From assembly GCA_026419575.1 (NCBI GenBank), contig JANZZC010000082.1, positions 1 to 32,423 of the forward strand: DNA of 32,423 bases, in the 5' to 3' direction. Source of the DNA: Thermomicrobium sp. Its GTDB lineage: Bacteria > Chloroflexota > Chloroflexia > Thermomicrobiales > Thermomicrobiaceae. The notes beneath the pieces were generated by a model. That model did no database searches. It saw only the letters and a program-made list of their open reading frames with translations, and had not been told where the DNA came from. The position numbers and the translations under genes are program-made. This document shows positions 8,951-16,699 of this stretch, in pieces. The stretch's first letter is position 1, and each line of letters starts with the position of its first letter.

Positions 8951-9915
8951 GCGCGAGCTCCCCGGAGCTGCTGGGCGAAGGCGAGCGTCTCCTGGGCGAG
9001 GCGAGCGCGGTCGCCTTCGTCGCGCATGACGGTGTCCGTCACGAAGGGACGGATGCCGAGCGCCGCGATCGCCGGAGCGAGGTCGGCGTCCTGGCGGTCG
9101 AGCACCAAGCCAGCCAGGAAATCCTGGTAGAGGCGCGCGACCCCGAGCGGGGAGACCTCGTGACCGAGAGAGGCGAGCATCCGGTCGGCCGGCCCCTTGA
9201 GTGCTCGACCGCCGACGATCGGGCTCACGGCGACGATCGGGACGCTGGAGCGACGCAAGCGGTCACGGAGCCCGGGGAGCGCGAGGATCGGTCCGATACT
9301 GACGATCGGGTTGGAGGGAGCGAGCACGATCGCCGCCGCTTCGTCGAGCGCCCGCAGGACGTCGGGTGACGGGCGGGCCGCTTCGATGCCAGCGAAGCGC
9401 ACGGCGAGAACCTCGTCCCGCTGCCGACGACGGACGAAGTACTCCTGGAACGGCAGATCGCCGTCCGGCGTGCGGACGATCGTACGGACCGGTTCGTCGC
9501 ACATCGGGAGGATGCGCGCGGTCACCCCGAGCGCGGCGGCGAGTTCCTGCGTCACTTCGGTGAGACGGGCTCCCTGGCGGAGCCGCTCGGTGCGCAGAAT
9601 GTGCGTCGCCAGATCGCGGTCGCCCAGCCAGAACCAGGTGGGACGGCCGTAGCGGCCGATCATGGCGAGGGTATTCGCGGTGTCACCGAGGATGCCCCAG
9701 CCGGTCACCGGATTGGCGATCCCGGCGATCGTGTAGAGCACCGTGTCGAGGTCGGGCGAAATCACCAGCCCGTAGAGCTCGAAGTCGTCGGCCGTGTTCA
9801 CAACGACGGCGAGCCGTCTTCCGAGCCCGAGTCGAGCGAAGCCGTGCGCGAGTTTGGCTCCGCCGACGCCGCCAGCGAGGACGACGACCGTCTCCGCGGC
9901 TCCGTTCCCCTCCAT
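8947..9915 (-). CDS. cofD: CofD/FbiA, 2-phospho-L-lactate transferase
   Basis: This 322-residue enzyme transfers the phospholactyl or phosphoenolpyruvyl group to the deazaflavin Fo, giving F420-0 or dehydro-F420-0. It opens with [20 protein letters not shown], followed by [13 protein letters not shown] and [13 protein letters not shown], the hallmark CofD blocks for GDP and Fo binding. [14 protein letters not shown] near the middle and [14 protein letters not shown] towards the C-terminus are also diagnostic. The ATG at 9915 has GGAGAGGAG upstream; the frame stays open further upstream but that part does not look coding. It is the first gene of a five-gene minus-strand run. A loose TTGCGC-18-TAGCAT promoter may lie at 9992-10021, weakly supported. 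No fbiC/cofGH for Fo synthesis is present. Confidence 0.93.
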   Translation of the reverse strand: MEGNGAAETVVVLAGGVGGAKLAHGFARLGLGRRLAVVVNTADDFELYGLVISPDLDTVLYTIAGIANPVTGWGILGDTANTLAMIGRYGRPTWFWLGDRDLATHILRTERLRQGARLTEVTQELAAALGVTARILPMCDEPVRTIVRTPDGDLPFQEYFVRRRQRDEVLAVRFAGIEAARPSPDVLRALDEAAAIVLAPSNPIVSIGPILALPGLRDRLRRSSVPIVAVSPIVGGRALKGPADRMLASLGHEVSPLGVARLYQDFLAGLVLDRQDADLAPAIAALGIRPFVTDTVMRDEGDRARLAQETLAFAQQLRGARA

Positions 9916-10117
9916 CCGTGCTGCTCCTCTCCGGACGAGCGAACGCCCGGGGCAGCGGTCTCCGACCGGCGGCCGCCCCGCGCTGCTTGCGATGCTACGA
10001 GGCGGGTCGTGTCTGGCGCAACGGTCGACTGCCGCGAAGCGGCGAGCCGCTGAGTTCGATCGGGGTGACGGCGGGTCGCGCTCAGGAGCGAGTCCGTCCG
10101 GCTCGGTCATCGGTTAG

Positions 10118-10146
10118 TTGACGGTACGGCCGACATCTGAGAAAAT
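10118..10146 (+). promoter_or_regulatory. sigma-70-type promoter of the cysteine-rich protein gene
   Basis: TTGACG (10118-10123) is followed after 17 bases by GAAAAT (10141-10146), in one of the few AT-richer spots of the region. The predicted transcript would have a leader of about 33 bases before the ATG at 10186. Confidence 0.45.
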
Positions 10147-10185
10147 GATCCTACACCTGCGATCCCCCACTCTGGAGGTACCGCG

Positions 10186-10443
10186 ATGGACGCTCGCCAG
10201 GTCGAGCAGGTGCTCGCGCACTTGTGCGGGAAGGGTCTCTTCGGTGACGTGCGGCAGTGGTGCGAATCGCGGTTCGACTGCGTCTACGTCGTCACGTGCC
10301 CCGATTGCGGGTGCCGCTTCGTGCTGAGCGAAGCGGAGTACAGCGAGCTCGTGGAGCGGAGCAGCGCACTGCAGGTCTGTGGAGTCCTGCCAGGTCGGTG
10401 CGAGGTGCGCATGCCCTACCCGCGGCCGCCCTCCCTCGGCTGA
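10186..10443 (+). CDS. small cysteine-rich protein, unknown function
   Basis: This 85-residue protein has eight cysteines (14, 26, 32, 38, 41, 43, 65, 72). CPDCGC at 38-43 is a half zinc-ribbon knuckle, and Cys65/Cys72 could complete a metal site. There is no signal peptide or membrane segment. The start has GGAGG nine bases upstream and a plausible promoter before that, which supports a real gene despite its size. The C-terminal tail is basic and proline-rich and overlaps the end of the convergent gene by 28 bases. I do not recognise a family; a small zinc-binding or redox protein is the most that can be said. Confidence 0.65.
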   Translation: MDARQVEQVLAHLCGKGLFGDVRQWCESRFDCVYVVTCPDCGCRFVLSEAEYSELVERSSALQVCGVLPGRCEVRMPYPRPPSLG

Positions 10444-11087
10444 TCGTTCCCGGGACCAAGCCCGTTCGCACCCGGTGCGTCGACGGTGAGGTCGCGGGCC
10501 GCCTGGAGAACCGCAGCGAGCGTTCCTTCGGCGATCGCCGCAGCGAGTTGCTCGGGCGTTCCCTCGACGGTGACGATGCGCCGGGCAGAGGTTCTCCCTC
10601 GATAGGCTCCCAGGTTGGCGGGGTGACAGATCACCGCCGTGTACGAGGCGGGGTCGAGGGTGTGCCGCAGCCACTCGAGGTCCGCCGCATCCGGAACGAG
10701 GTCGACGAGGACGGTGTGCAGGTGCGGTCGCGTGAGCTCGCCCACCCACCGAGCCAGCTCCTGGTCGACTCCGAGTTCGACGAGCGCGATATCGGCGGTC
10801 GCCAGCGTCCGTCCGAGCCACTCGACGAGGTCGGCACCGCTGCGGCGTTCGACCGTGTGGTACCGGAGTTCCGGCCAGTCACGCGCGAGTTCGCGCAGGG
10901 CCGCTGCGCCGCGACGGCGCCGGGCCGCCACCGTCAGTGGATTGCCGCGTTCTTCGAGGAAAACCGCCTCCTGGTTCTGCTGGGCCAGCAGGCGGCCGAG
11001 CGCACGGAAGACCTGCGCTGGCGGATGCTCGTCCACCGCGACGAGCGAGCGGAGGAAGATGACCCAGCGGAACCGTGGGAGCGACAC
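10416..11087 (-). CDS. hypothetical protein coupled to a debranching-type glucosidase
   Basis: This protein of 223 residues starts at GTG (11087), with GGAGG lying within the last codons of the upstream glucosidase gene, so translation is probably coupled. The fold looks like alternating beta strands and helices: VIFLRSLVAVDEHPP at the N-terminus, IALVELGVD and TVLVDLVPD in the middle, then VICHPANLGAYRG. Such a layout would fit a Rossmann-like or glycosyltransferase-like half-domain, but no catalytic motif is convincing and I do not assign a function. The tail, rich in Gly and Pro, overlaps the convergent small gene. The pairing with a glucan-acting enzyme suggests a role in carbohydrate metabolism; this is inference from context only. 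Confidence 0.7.
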   Translation of the reverse strand: MSLPRFRWVIFLRSLVAVDEHPPAQVFRALGRLLAQQNQEAVFLEERGNPLTVAARRRRGAAALRELARDWPELRYHTVERRSGADLVEWLGRTLATADIALVELGVDQELARWVGELTRPHLHTVLVDLVPDAADLEWLRHTLDPASYTAVICHPANLGAYRGRTSARRIVTVEGTPEQLAAAIAEGTLAAVLQAARDLTVDAPGANGLGPGNDQPREGGRG

Positions 11088-11090
11088 CGG

Positions 11091-13331
11091 TCACCTCCGT
11101 GTCTTGGTCGCGGTGCCAGCCAACACCACGCTGATCGCCGGATCGCATTCCACCTCGAGGACGTAGCGACCGTTCGTCCGTCTGACCGCGAGGTCGAGCC
11201 GGGTACCGGCGAAGGAGATACCCTCGATTTCGACCTCGTTGAGCCAGTCCGGGAACGCGGGACGGAGCGTGAGGCGGCGTTCGGCGGCACGCGCTTCGAT
11301 ACCGAGCAAGATGCGGAGCAGGTAGGGAACCGTCCCGGCAGCCCAGGCTTGCGGGCTGCAGCTGACCGGATAGGAGATGGGCACCATGCATTCCGCCTCG
11401 TCCCGACCGAACCCGCAGAAGAGTTCGGGCAGGCGGAAATACGGGAAAGTGATGGCGACTTCGACGAGGTCGCTCGCCAGCTGGATCGCCTCGCGGTCGA
11501 AACCGTAGCGGCGCAACCCTGCAGCGATGAGCGCGTTGTCGTGCGGCCAGACGCTCCCGTTGTGGTAACTCATCGGATTGTAGTGGGGCATCGACTTGGC
11601 GAGCGTGCGGATGCCCCAACCGGAGTAGAGGTCCGGAGCGAAGAGGCGAGCGACGAGGAGCGCGGCGCGTTCCGGGCTGACGATCTCGCTCCAGAGGCAG
11701 TGACCGGGATTGGAGGAGATCGCCGGGACGAGCCGCCCCTGACCGTCGATCGCCTGGCCGTAGAACCGCTGCTCCTCCATCCAGAAACGCTGCTCGAAAA
11801 GCCGGCGCAGGTGTTCCGCCTCGGCCCGCAGCCGTGCCGCGAGCATCCGGTAGTCGGTGGAGGCGTAGCGCTGAAGCACGCTGGCGAGCGCCCGCTTGGC
11901 CTGGTAGACGTAGCCCTGCACTTCGACCGGGGCGATCGGTGGCACGGGCTCGCTGCCGTCGAGGAAGAGGAGCGAGTTGTGACTGTCCTTCCAGTTTTGA
12001 TGGACGAGGCCACGGGGCGAGATCTTCCCGTAATCGACGAAACCGTCCCGGTCGTGGTCGCCGTACTCGTCGATCCAGCGGAGCGCTGCCTCGACTGCCG
12101 GGAACAGTTCCTCGAACAATGCCGGTGAACCGATCCAGTCCATGAGTTCGCAGAAGGTGACGACGAAGAGCGGGGTGGCATCGACGGTGCCGTAATAGGG
12201 GCTGTGGGGCGTCTCGCCGAGCCGAACCATCTCGCCGAACCGGAGTTCGTGGAGAATCTTACCCGGCTCCTCCTCGGTCCAGGGGTCGAGCTTCCGCCCT
12301 TGATAGCGGGCGAGGAAACGGAGGGTCTCGCGGGCGAGCTCCGGGGAGAAGAGCATCATCTGCAGACTGACGATGAGGCTGTCGCGCCCGAACGGGGCGA
12401 CGAACCACGGGATGCCGGCGGCGACGAGTTGGCCGCCCGGAAACGGCGTCACGAGCGCCCGGAGATCGTCGAGGCTGCGTCGGACCATGCGGTCGAGGAA
12501 CTCGTGATCGGTGCGGACCCTCGCGAAGGAGATCGCCGGGGGCTCGGCGGACTCGCCTAGGCGCGAGACGTCAGGAATGCGCACGGAGCCCCGTCGCTCG
12601 AAGAGCTGACGCAGTACGACCCGGAACGAGAGGCGCTCGCTACCGTGGACGGGCAGCGTGGCGCGGAACAGCGTGAAGGCGCGCGGTGGATGGACCGCCC
12701 GAGGAGCGCGGACGAGCTGGTCGTGCCCGGGACGCAGCATGCGCGGCAAGGCGAGATCGGCGAGGTGCGTGGGACCGGGCTCGGGCGTGAAGACATCGGG
12801 AGGCCGGCTGAAGAGAATCTCGGTCTCGAGCAGCAGATCGTCGGGGGCACGGTAGGCGAGCAGGAGCCGCTTTCCATCGTGCTGGGGAAGCAGGACGTGA
12901 CCGCGCGGTCGTTCGCGCGGAAAGCCGCGGACCTCGAAGATGTCGAAGAAGTCGGCGGCGAAGACGAGGGCGAGCTCGACCGCGATCGGGAACGGGTTGT
13001 AGTTCTCGAGGACGAGTTCCTCCTCGAGGGTTCCTCGCCGGACGGTGCGACAGCGCCGGAGGCTGATGGTATGGGCCAGGACGTCGTGCCCCGCATCGTC
13101 GCGGAACAGGGGGTTGCCGAACTCGAAGACGGCAGTGGTCGTCCGCTCCGCCGAAGAGTCGAAGAGCTCGGGTTCCTCGCCGTTGAGGAGCAACCAGAGT
13201 TCGCTCAGGAAGCGCGTATCGCGCGCGTAGACACCTGCTCCCGGGAAGGTACGGCGCAGGTCGCCGCGCTCGTCGCTCACGACGAAGAGTTCGCCGTCCT
13301 TGAGGATCCGTGCCTCGCGCGCCAGGCCCAT
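11091..13331 (-). CDS. amylo-alpha-1,6-glucosidase / glycogen-debranching-type enzyme
   Basis: This 746-residue protein has two parts. Residues about 10-260 are the N-terminal beta-sandwich domain found in bacterial debranching-type enzymes (GVYARDTRFLSELWLLLNG at 33-51). Residues about 275-735 form an (alpha/alpha)6 barrel. Barrel motifs include PWFVAPFGRDSL (308-319), GKILHELR (357-364), YYGTVDATPLF, QNWKDS (445-450) and YHNGSVWPHDN near 600, which are the conserved acid-bearing segments of this group (COG3408). It likely hydrolyses alpha-1,6 branches or related alpha-glucosides; related proteins also act on compatible solutes, so the exact substrate is open. There is no signal peptide, so it acts in the cytoplasm. 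The ATG has GGGAGG upstream. A palindrome and a -10-like box precede it. Confidence 0.88.
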   Translation of the reverse strand: MGLAREARILKDGELFVVSDERGDLRRTFPGAGVYARDTRFLSELWLLLNGEEPELFDSSAERTTTAVFEFGNPLFRDDAGHDVLAHTISLRRCRTVRRGTLEEELVLENYNPFPIAVELALVFAADFFDIFEVRGFPRERPRGHVLLPQHDGKRLLLAYRAPDDLLLETEILFSRPPDVFTPEPGPTHLADLALPRMLRPGHDQLVRAPRAVHPPRAFTLFRATLPVHGSERLSFRVVLRQLFERRGSVRIPDVSRLGESAEPPAISFARVRTDHEFLDRMVRRSLDDLRALVTPFPGGQLVAAGIPWFVAPFGRDSLIVSLQMMLFSPELARETLRFLARYQGRKLDPWTEEEPGKILHELRFGEMVRLGETPHSPYYGTVDATPLFVVTFCELMDWIGSPALFEELFPAVEAALRWIDEYGDHDRDGFVDYGKISPRGLVHQNWKDSHNSLLFLDGSEPVPPIAPVEVQGYVYQAKRALASVLQRYASTDYRMLAARLRAEAEHLRRLFEQRFWMEEQRFYGQAIDGQGRLVPAISSNPGHCLWSEIVSPERAALLVARLFAPDLYSGWGIRTLAKSMPHYNPMSYHNGSVWPHDNALIAAGLRRYGFDREAIQLASDLVEVAITFPYFRLPELFCGFGRDEAECMVPISYPVSCSPQAWAAGTVPYLLRILLGIEARAAERRLTLRPAFPDWLNEVEIEGISFAGTRLDLAVRRTNGRYVLEVECDPAISVVLAGTATKTRR

Positions 13332-13345
13332 CCAGCCTCCCGATC

Positions 13346-13363
13346 GCGAGTCGTGCGACTCGC
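13346..13363. promoter_or_regulatory. palindrome before the debranching-enzyme gene
   Basis: GCGAGTCG and its exact complement are separated by two bases. The repeat lies 15-32 bases before the start codon at 13331 and just past the -10-like box at 13373-13378, so it would sit at the very start of the transcript. It could be a repressor site or a leader hairpin. Confidence 0.4.
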
Positions 13364-13385
13364 TCCCGCTGAAGTGTAGCGGGAG
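13363..13385 (-). terminator. hairpin terminator of the glutamine synthetase gene
   Basis: CTCCCGCT and AGCGGGAG form a perfect 8-bp stem around a 7-base loop, starting 7 bases after the stop at 13393. No U-run follows. A TACACT box lies across its loop. Confidence 0.55.
13373..13378 (-). promoter_or_regulatory. -10-like box before the debranching-enzyme gene
   Basis: TACACT on the minus strand, 41 bases before the ATG at 13331, is followed by TCAG as at 5814. The -35 region is weak. It is embedded in the terminator-like hairpin of the previous gene. Confidence 0.3.
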
Positions 13386-13392
13386 GGCAGCG

Positions 13393-14742
13393 TCAGATCA
13401 GCTCGCCGTACTCCTCCCACTCGTACGGGTCGATGCGCCGATTCCATTCCGGCGTGCAGTAATCCGGACAGCGGCGACGGCACTTCTCGGCGTCCCACCG
13501 CTTGACCGCGACGTAGGTCTCGACGAACGGTCGGCCGAGCAGGTCGCAGAGGATCGTGTCGTCCCGGAGCGCCTCGAGCGCCTCGTTGAGCGATCGCGGC
13601 AAGGCGGGAAGCCCTTCGAGCCAACCGACGTCCTTCTGGATCGGCGCGGGGGGCTCGAGCTTCCGCTCGATACCGTCCCAGCCGGCGGCCAACGAGGCGG
13701 CGAGCGCGATATAGGGATTGGCGGCGGCGCCGCCGAGCCGGTTCTCGACGCGTGCCTTGCTGCCCTGCGCATCGGCGGGAATGCGGAACGCTGCCGAGCG
13801 GTTGTCGTAGCCCCAACAGATCGCCGTCGGGGCGAAGAGGCCTGGCTGGTAGCGCTTGTAATCGTTGGGAGTCGGCGCGAAGAAGGCGATCAAGGCACGC
13901 GCGTGATGGAAGAGCCCGCCGAGGAAATGCCAGGCCAAGTCGGAGAGTCCGTGGCGACCGGCAGGGTCGGCGAAGAGATTCTGCCCGGTCGCCGCGTCGA
14001 TCAGGCTGTGGTGGAGATGGGTTCCGGCCGCGGCCTGGTCGATGAAGGGCTTGGTCATGAAGGTCGCGAAATATCCGTGCTTGCGCGAGACCTCCTTGAC
14101 GACGGTGCGGAAGACGAAGGCCTGATCGGCGGCGGCGAGACCGTCGGCGGGGTCGAAGGTGATCTCGAATTGACCGGGCGCGTTCTCGACACTGAGCGTC
14201 GAGACGACGATCCCGTGAGCGTCGAGCGCGAGAAGGAGCTCGTCGCGCCAGGCGGGATCGAAGTTATTGCGGAGCGTCGAGCAGATCTGCTTGTCGCGGA
14301 ACACCGGCTCGCGGGTCGCAGCGTGGAGGAGATAGAACTCGTACTCGAAGGCGCTGCGCGGTATCCACCCGCGCGAACGATAGCGCTCGACGATGCGGCG
14401 GCAGACACCGCGGGGATCCTCCGGCGCGGGGGTGCCCTCCCGGTAGAGATCGCCGATGACGCGGGCTTCGCCCGGCGCGTACGGCAGGAGGGTCAGCGTG
14501 TCGAGATCCGGCTTGAGCAGGTAATCGGGGGGCGGAAGCTCTTCTTCGAGCGGGATGTCCCAGCCGGAGGCGTCCTGGAGGAGCATACCCCCGTAGAAGT
14601 TGACCCCCTTCGTAGCGTACACCGGGAACTTGGCGAGCGGAACGCTCTTCGAACGGGCGATACCGTGCGTATCGGCCATCTCGATGCGGATCCAGCGCAC
14701 GCCCGCTGCGCGTAGGAGACGCGTCACGGTCGCGATATCCAT
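13393..14742 (-). CDS. glutamine synthetase family ligase (GlnA3/PuuA-like)
   Basis: This 449-residue ATP-dependent amide ligase has the full glutamine synthetase layout. A beta-grasp N-terminal domain (WIRIEMADTHGIARSKSVPL, residues 17-36) is followed by the catalytic domain with FEYEFYLL (metal glutamates), VENAPGQFEI, GTHLHHSL (ATP/metal histidine region) and RVENRLGGAAANPYIALAA. The last block, with RVENR followed by small residues, is typical of the non-canonical group that includes gamma-glutamyl-polyamine and other gamma-glutamyl-amine ligases, rather than the main ammonia-assimilating GlnA, although the two cannot be separated safely by eye. It ends WEEYGELI. It is transcribed from a good -10 box at 14773 and ends in a hairpin, so it is probably monocistronic. 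No polyamine-degradation genes adjoin it. Confidence 0.88.
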   Translation of the reverse strand: MDIATVTRLLRAAGVRWIRIEMADTHGIARSKSVPLAKFPVYATKGVNFYGGMLLQDASGWDIPLEEELPPPDYLLKPDLDTLTLLPYAPGEARVIGDLYREGTPAPEDPRGVCRRIVERYRSRGWIPRSAFEYEFYLLHAATREPVFRDKQICSTLRNNFDPAWRDELLLALDAHGIVVSTLSVENAPGQFEITFDPADGLAAADQAFVFRTVVKEVSRKHGYFATFMTKPFIDQAAAGTHLHHSLIDAATGQNLFADPAGRHGLSDLAWHFLGGLFHHARALIAFFAPTPNDYKRYQPGLFAPTAICWGYDNRSAAFRIPADAQGSKARVENRLGGAAANPYIALAASLAAGWDGIERKLEPPAPIQKDVGWLEGLPALPRSLNEALEALRDDTILCDLLGRPFVETYVAVKRWDAEKCRRRCPDYCTPEWNRRIDPYEWEEYGELI

Positions 14743-14772
14743 AGGATCCTCCCAACCGACCCATACGGCGTG

Positions 14773-14778
14773 AGTATA
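14773..14778 (-). promoter_or_regulatory. -10 box of the glutamine synthetase family gene
   Basis: TATACT (5 of 6 to consensus) on the minus strand lies 30 bases before the ATG at 14742. A TTGCCG is 19 bases further upstream, which is longer spacing than usual. Confidence 0.45.
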
Positions 14779-14892
14779 GCGACCGAGGGAGCGCCTTCGG
14801 CAAGTGGGCCGGTCGCGATGGGTCGCCTGGGCAGAGCGCGGCGACGGTCCGGGTGTCGCCGATCCCGAGCCGGGGATGCAGCAGGACCGGGA

Positions 14893-15537
14893 TCAGCGCT
14901 CGCGATCGTGGACCAGTGCGTGCTCGGGATCCGGGACGGACCGGGGAGACCGCCGCCGGCGGAGCAGATGCAGCGCGGAAGGAGCGAGCGAGACGAGCAC
15001 GATGAGGGCGACGATCGGCAGGAGGTAGCGGTCGACGCCCGGTATGACGCTGCCGAGCCAGTACCCGGCGAGCGTCACGCCAGCGCCCCAGAGGACGCCG
15101 CCGAGGACGTTGTAGAGCACGAAGCGGCGGTAGCGCATCCGACCGACACCGGCGACGATCGGTGTGCAGGTGCGCACGATGGGGACGAAACGGGCGAGGA
15201 CGACCGCCTTGCCGCCGTGGTGCTCGAAGAAGCGTTCGGTTTCGAGGAGGTACCGCTGCTTGAACCAGCGGGAGTCCTCGCGGTAGAAGAGGGCGCGACC
15301 GACGCGGAGGCCGAAGGCATAACCGACCTGGTCACCGGCGATCGCCGCGAGCGCGCACGCGGGCACCACCCAGCGGACGTCGAGGAATCCTTGGGCGGCG
15401 AGGAAGCCCGCCGTGAAGAGCAGGGAATCGCCGGGGAGAAGGAGACCGACGAGCAGACCGCTCTCGGTGAACACGACGGCGGCGACGCCGAGGATACCGA
15501 TGGCGCGTACAACGGCGACGAGATCGAGTCCCGACAC
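14893..15537 (-). CDS. DedA-family membrane protein
   Basis: This 214-residue protein has about five hydrophobic segments. Family blocks are clear: VVFTESGLLVGLLLPGDSLL (residues 21-40), with the conserved Glu and GDS of the first re-entrant region, and ARFVPIVRTCTPIVAGVGRM, the DedA F-x-R-F-x-P-x-x-R-T signature with essential arginines. Members act as lipid or undecaprenyl-phosphate flippases or affect membrane-potential homeostasis. The C-terminal tail (about 25 residues) is charged and probably cytoplasmic. The start is GTG (15537) with GGGAGG upstream. It reads towards the glutamine synthetase family gene with about 115 bases between it and that gene's own promoter, so the two are probably separate units. 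Confidence 0.9.
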   Translation of the reverse strand: MSGLDLVAVVRAIGILGVAAVVFTESGLLVGLLLPGDSLLFTAGFLAAQGFLDVRWVVPACALAAIAGDQVGYAFGLRVGRALFYREDSRWFKQRYLLETERFFEHHGGKAVVLARFVPIVRTCTPIVAGVGRMRYRRFVLYNVLGGVLWGAGVTLAGYWLGSVIPGVDRYLLPIVALIVLVSLAPSALHLLRRRRSPRSVPDPEHALVHDRER

Positions 15538-15886
15538 GGAGCCTCCCGCGCTCCCGTGTCGAGTGTAGCCGAACCGGATCCGGCGAGGACGGTATGCGGT
15601 CGCCCGGTGTGTTCTCGCGCTGCGAAGTGACGGGGGTGGGCTAGGGAACCGCGCTACCGTCCGAGGTGCGTGGCGCGCCGGGACGAAATCGGGAGCGCCG
15701 AACCGCCTCGTCGGTACGGGCCGCTCTCGCCGGGACCGAATTCCTCGTCGCTCGGCTCCGTCCGGTGCCGTCGGGCTTGTGCCGGTCCTACGGCCGACGG
15801 TGGGATACGACCTCGGTACCTTGACGATCCATCAGCGTTCTGCGATTTCTCGTCCGGTGCGTCGAATGACGTAGACGGGAGGACGC
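15538..15886. other. divergent promoter region between DedA and RidA genes
   Basis: This 349-base stretch has no protein-like ORF. Towards the DedA gene there is a minus-strand TACACT (15562-15567). Towards ridA there is a TTGACG (15821-15826), but no good -10 box at the right distance. No tRNA or riboswitch structure was recognised. Confidence 0.5.
15562..15567 (-). promoter_or_regulatory. -10-like box before the DedA gene
   Basis: TACACT on the minus strand lies 24 bases before the GTG start at 15537. It matches the hexamer seen before other genes in this window. No -35 match was found. Confidence 0.35.
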
Positions 15887-16345
15887 ATGCGGATCGAACA
15901 GCGTCTCCAGGAGCTCGGCATCGAGCTGCCGCCGGTGCCAGCGCCGGCCGGCAATTACGTGCACGCGGTGCGGACCGGCAACTTGCTCTTCCTGGCGGGC
16001 AAGGGACCATGGAATCCGGACGGGACGATGCCGACGGGGAAGGTCGGTCGCGACGTGACGGTCGAGGAGGCCTACCGGCACGCGCGGTCGGTCGGCTTGG
16101 TGCTGCTCGCGGTGCTCAAGCAGGAGCTCGGCGACCTCGATCGCGTCAAGCGGGTCGTCAAGGTGCTCGGCATGGTCAACGCCGTCCCCGAGTTCGACCG
16201 GCACCCCGAGGTGATCAACGGATGTTCGGACCTCTTCGTGGAGGTGTTCGGCGAGCGCGGACGGCACGCGCGTTCGGCGGTCGGGATGGGATCGCTGCCG
16301 CGCAACATCACGGTCGAGATCGAGGCGATCGTCGAGGTGGAGTGA
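15887..16345 (+). CDS. ridA: RidA family enamine/imine deaminase
   Basis: This 152-residue protein belongs to the RidA (YjgF/YER057c/UK114) family. It is of the longer form, with an N-terminal helical extension (IEQRLQELGIELPPVPAPAG) as in the COG0251-like subgroup often annotated as RidA-like. The core has NYVHAVRTGNLLFLAGKGPW and the C-terminal RSAVGMGSLPRNITVEIEAI, in which Arg is the residue that binds substrate carboxylate. Such proteins hydrolyse reactive enamine/imine intermediates made by PLP enzymes, but many members of this subgroup have unknown substrates. The ATG has GGGAGGA upstream. The gene is convergent with the coiled-coil protein gene, with a 6-base gap. Confidence 0.92.
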   Translation: MRIEQRLQELGIELPPVPAPAGNYVHAVRTGNLLFLAGKGPWNPDGTMPTGKVGRDVTVEEAYRHARSVGLVLLAVLKQELGDLDRVKRVVKVLGMVNAVPEFDRHPEVINGCSDLFVEVFGERGRHARSAVGMGSLPRNITVEIEAIVEVE

Positions 16346-16351
16346 TCGGCG

Positions 16352-16696
16352 TCACTGAACGACCGGCGGTGAGGATTCGGTGCGGGATGCCTGGTCCTCT
16401 TCCTGGGAGACGCGCTCTTCGACTTCCTCGAGCGTGACCGGCTCCTGCTCGGACTCGCTGCCCAGGAGCTGTCGGACGAACAGGAGCTCGCGCCGACGCA
16501 GATCCCAGAGCCGCTCGAGTTCGAGGTCAATCTCGGCGACGCGTCGGAGCGCCTCGTCGCGCTCGAAGAGCATGTCGGGAATCGCCTGGAGCAGCCGCCG
16601 GCGTTCCTCGGCGAGTTCCTCGATGCGGGCGAGAACCGGCGAGGGCAGGCGGACGCGTTCGAGTTCGAGCCAGATGAGTTCGTCCTCGTCGAACAT
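16352..16696 (-). CDS. coiled-coil hypothetical protein in the AOR operon
   Basis: This 114-residue, highly charged protein is predicted to be almost all helix. Residues about 8-80 have a heptad-like pattern rich in Leu, Glu and Arg (ELERVRLP, IEELAEERRRLLQAI, IDLELERLWDLRRREL). The last 30 residues are acidic and probably disordered. There are no cysteines and no signal. It starts 3 bases after the stop of the aldehyde oxidoreductase gene, so it belongs to the same transcript. I do not recognise the family; a partner or assembly factor for the oxidoreductase is a guess from position. Confidence 0.7.
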   Translation of the reverse strand: MFDEDELIWLELERVRLPSPVLARIEELAEERRRLLQAIPDMLFERDEALRRVAEIDLELERLWDLRRRELLFVRQLLGSESEQEPVTLEEVEERVSQEEDQASRTESSPPVVQ

Positions 16697-16699
16697 CGC

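Noticed and set aside
10257-12128. 623-codon open frame on the plus strand
   Set aside because: It is antisense to the glucosidase and its partner, which have strong family motifs; the plus-strand reading has none.
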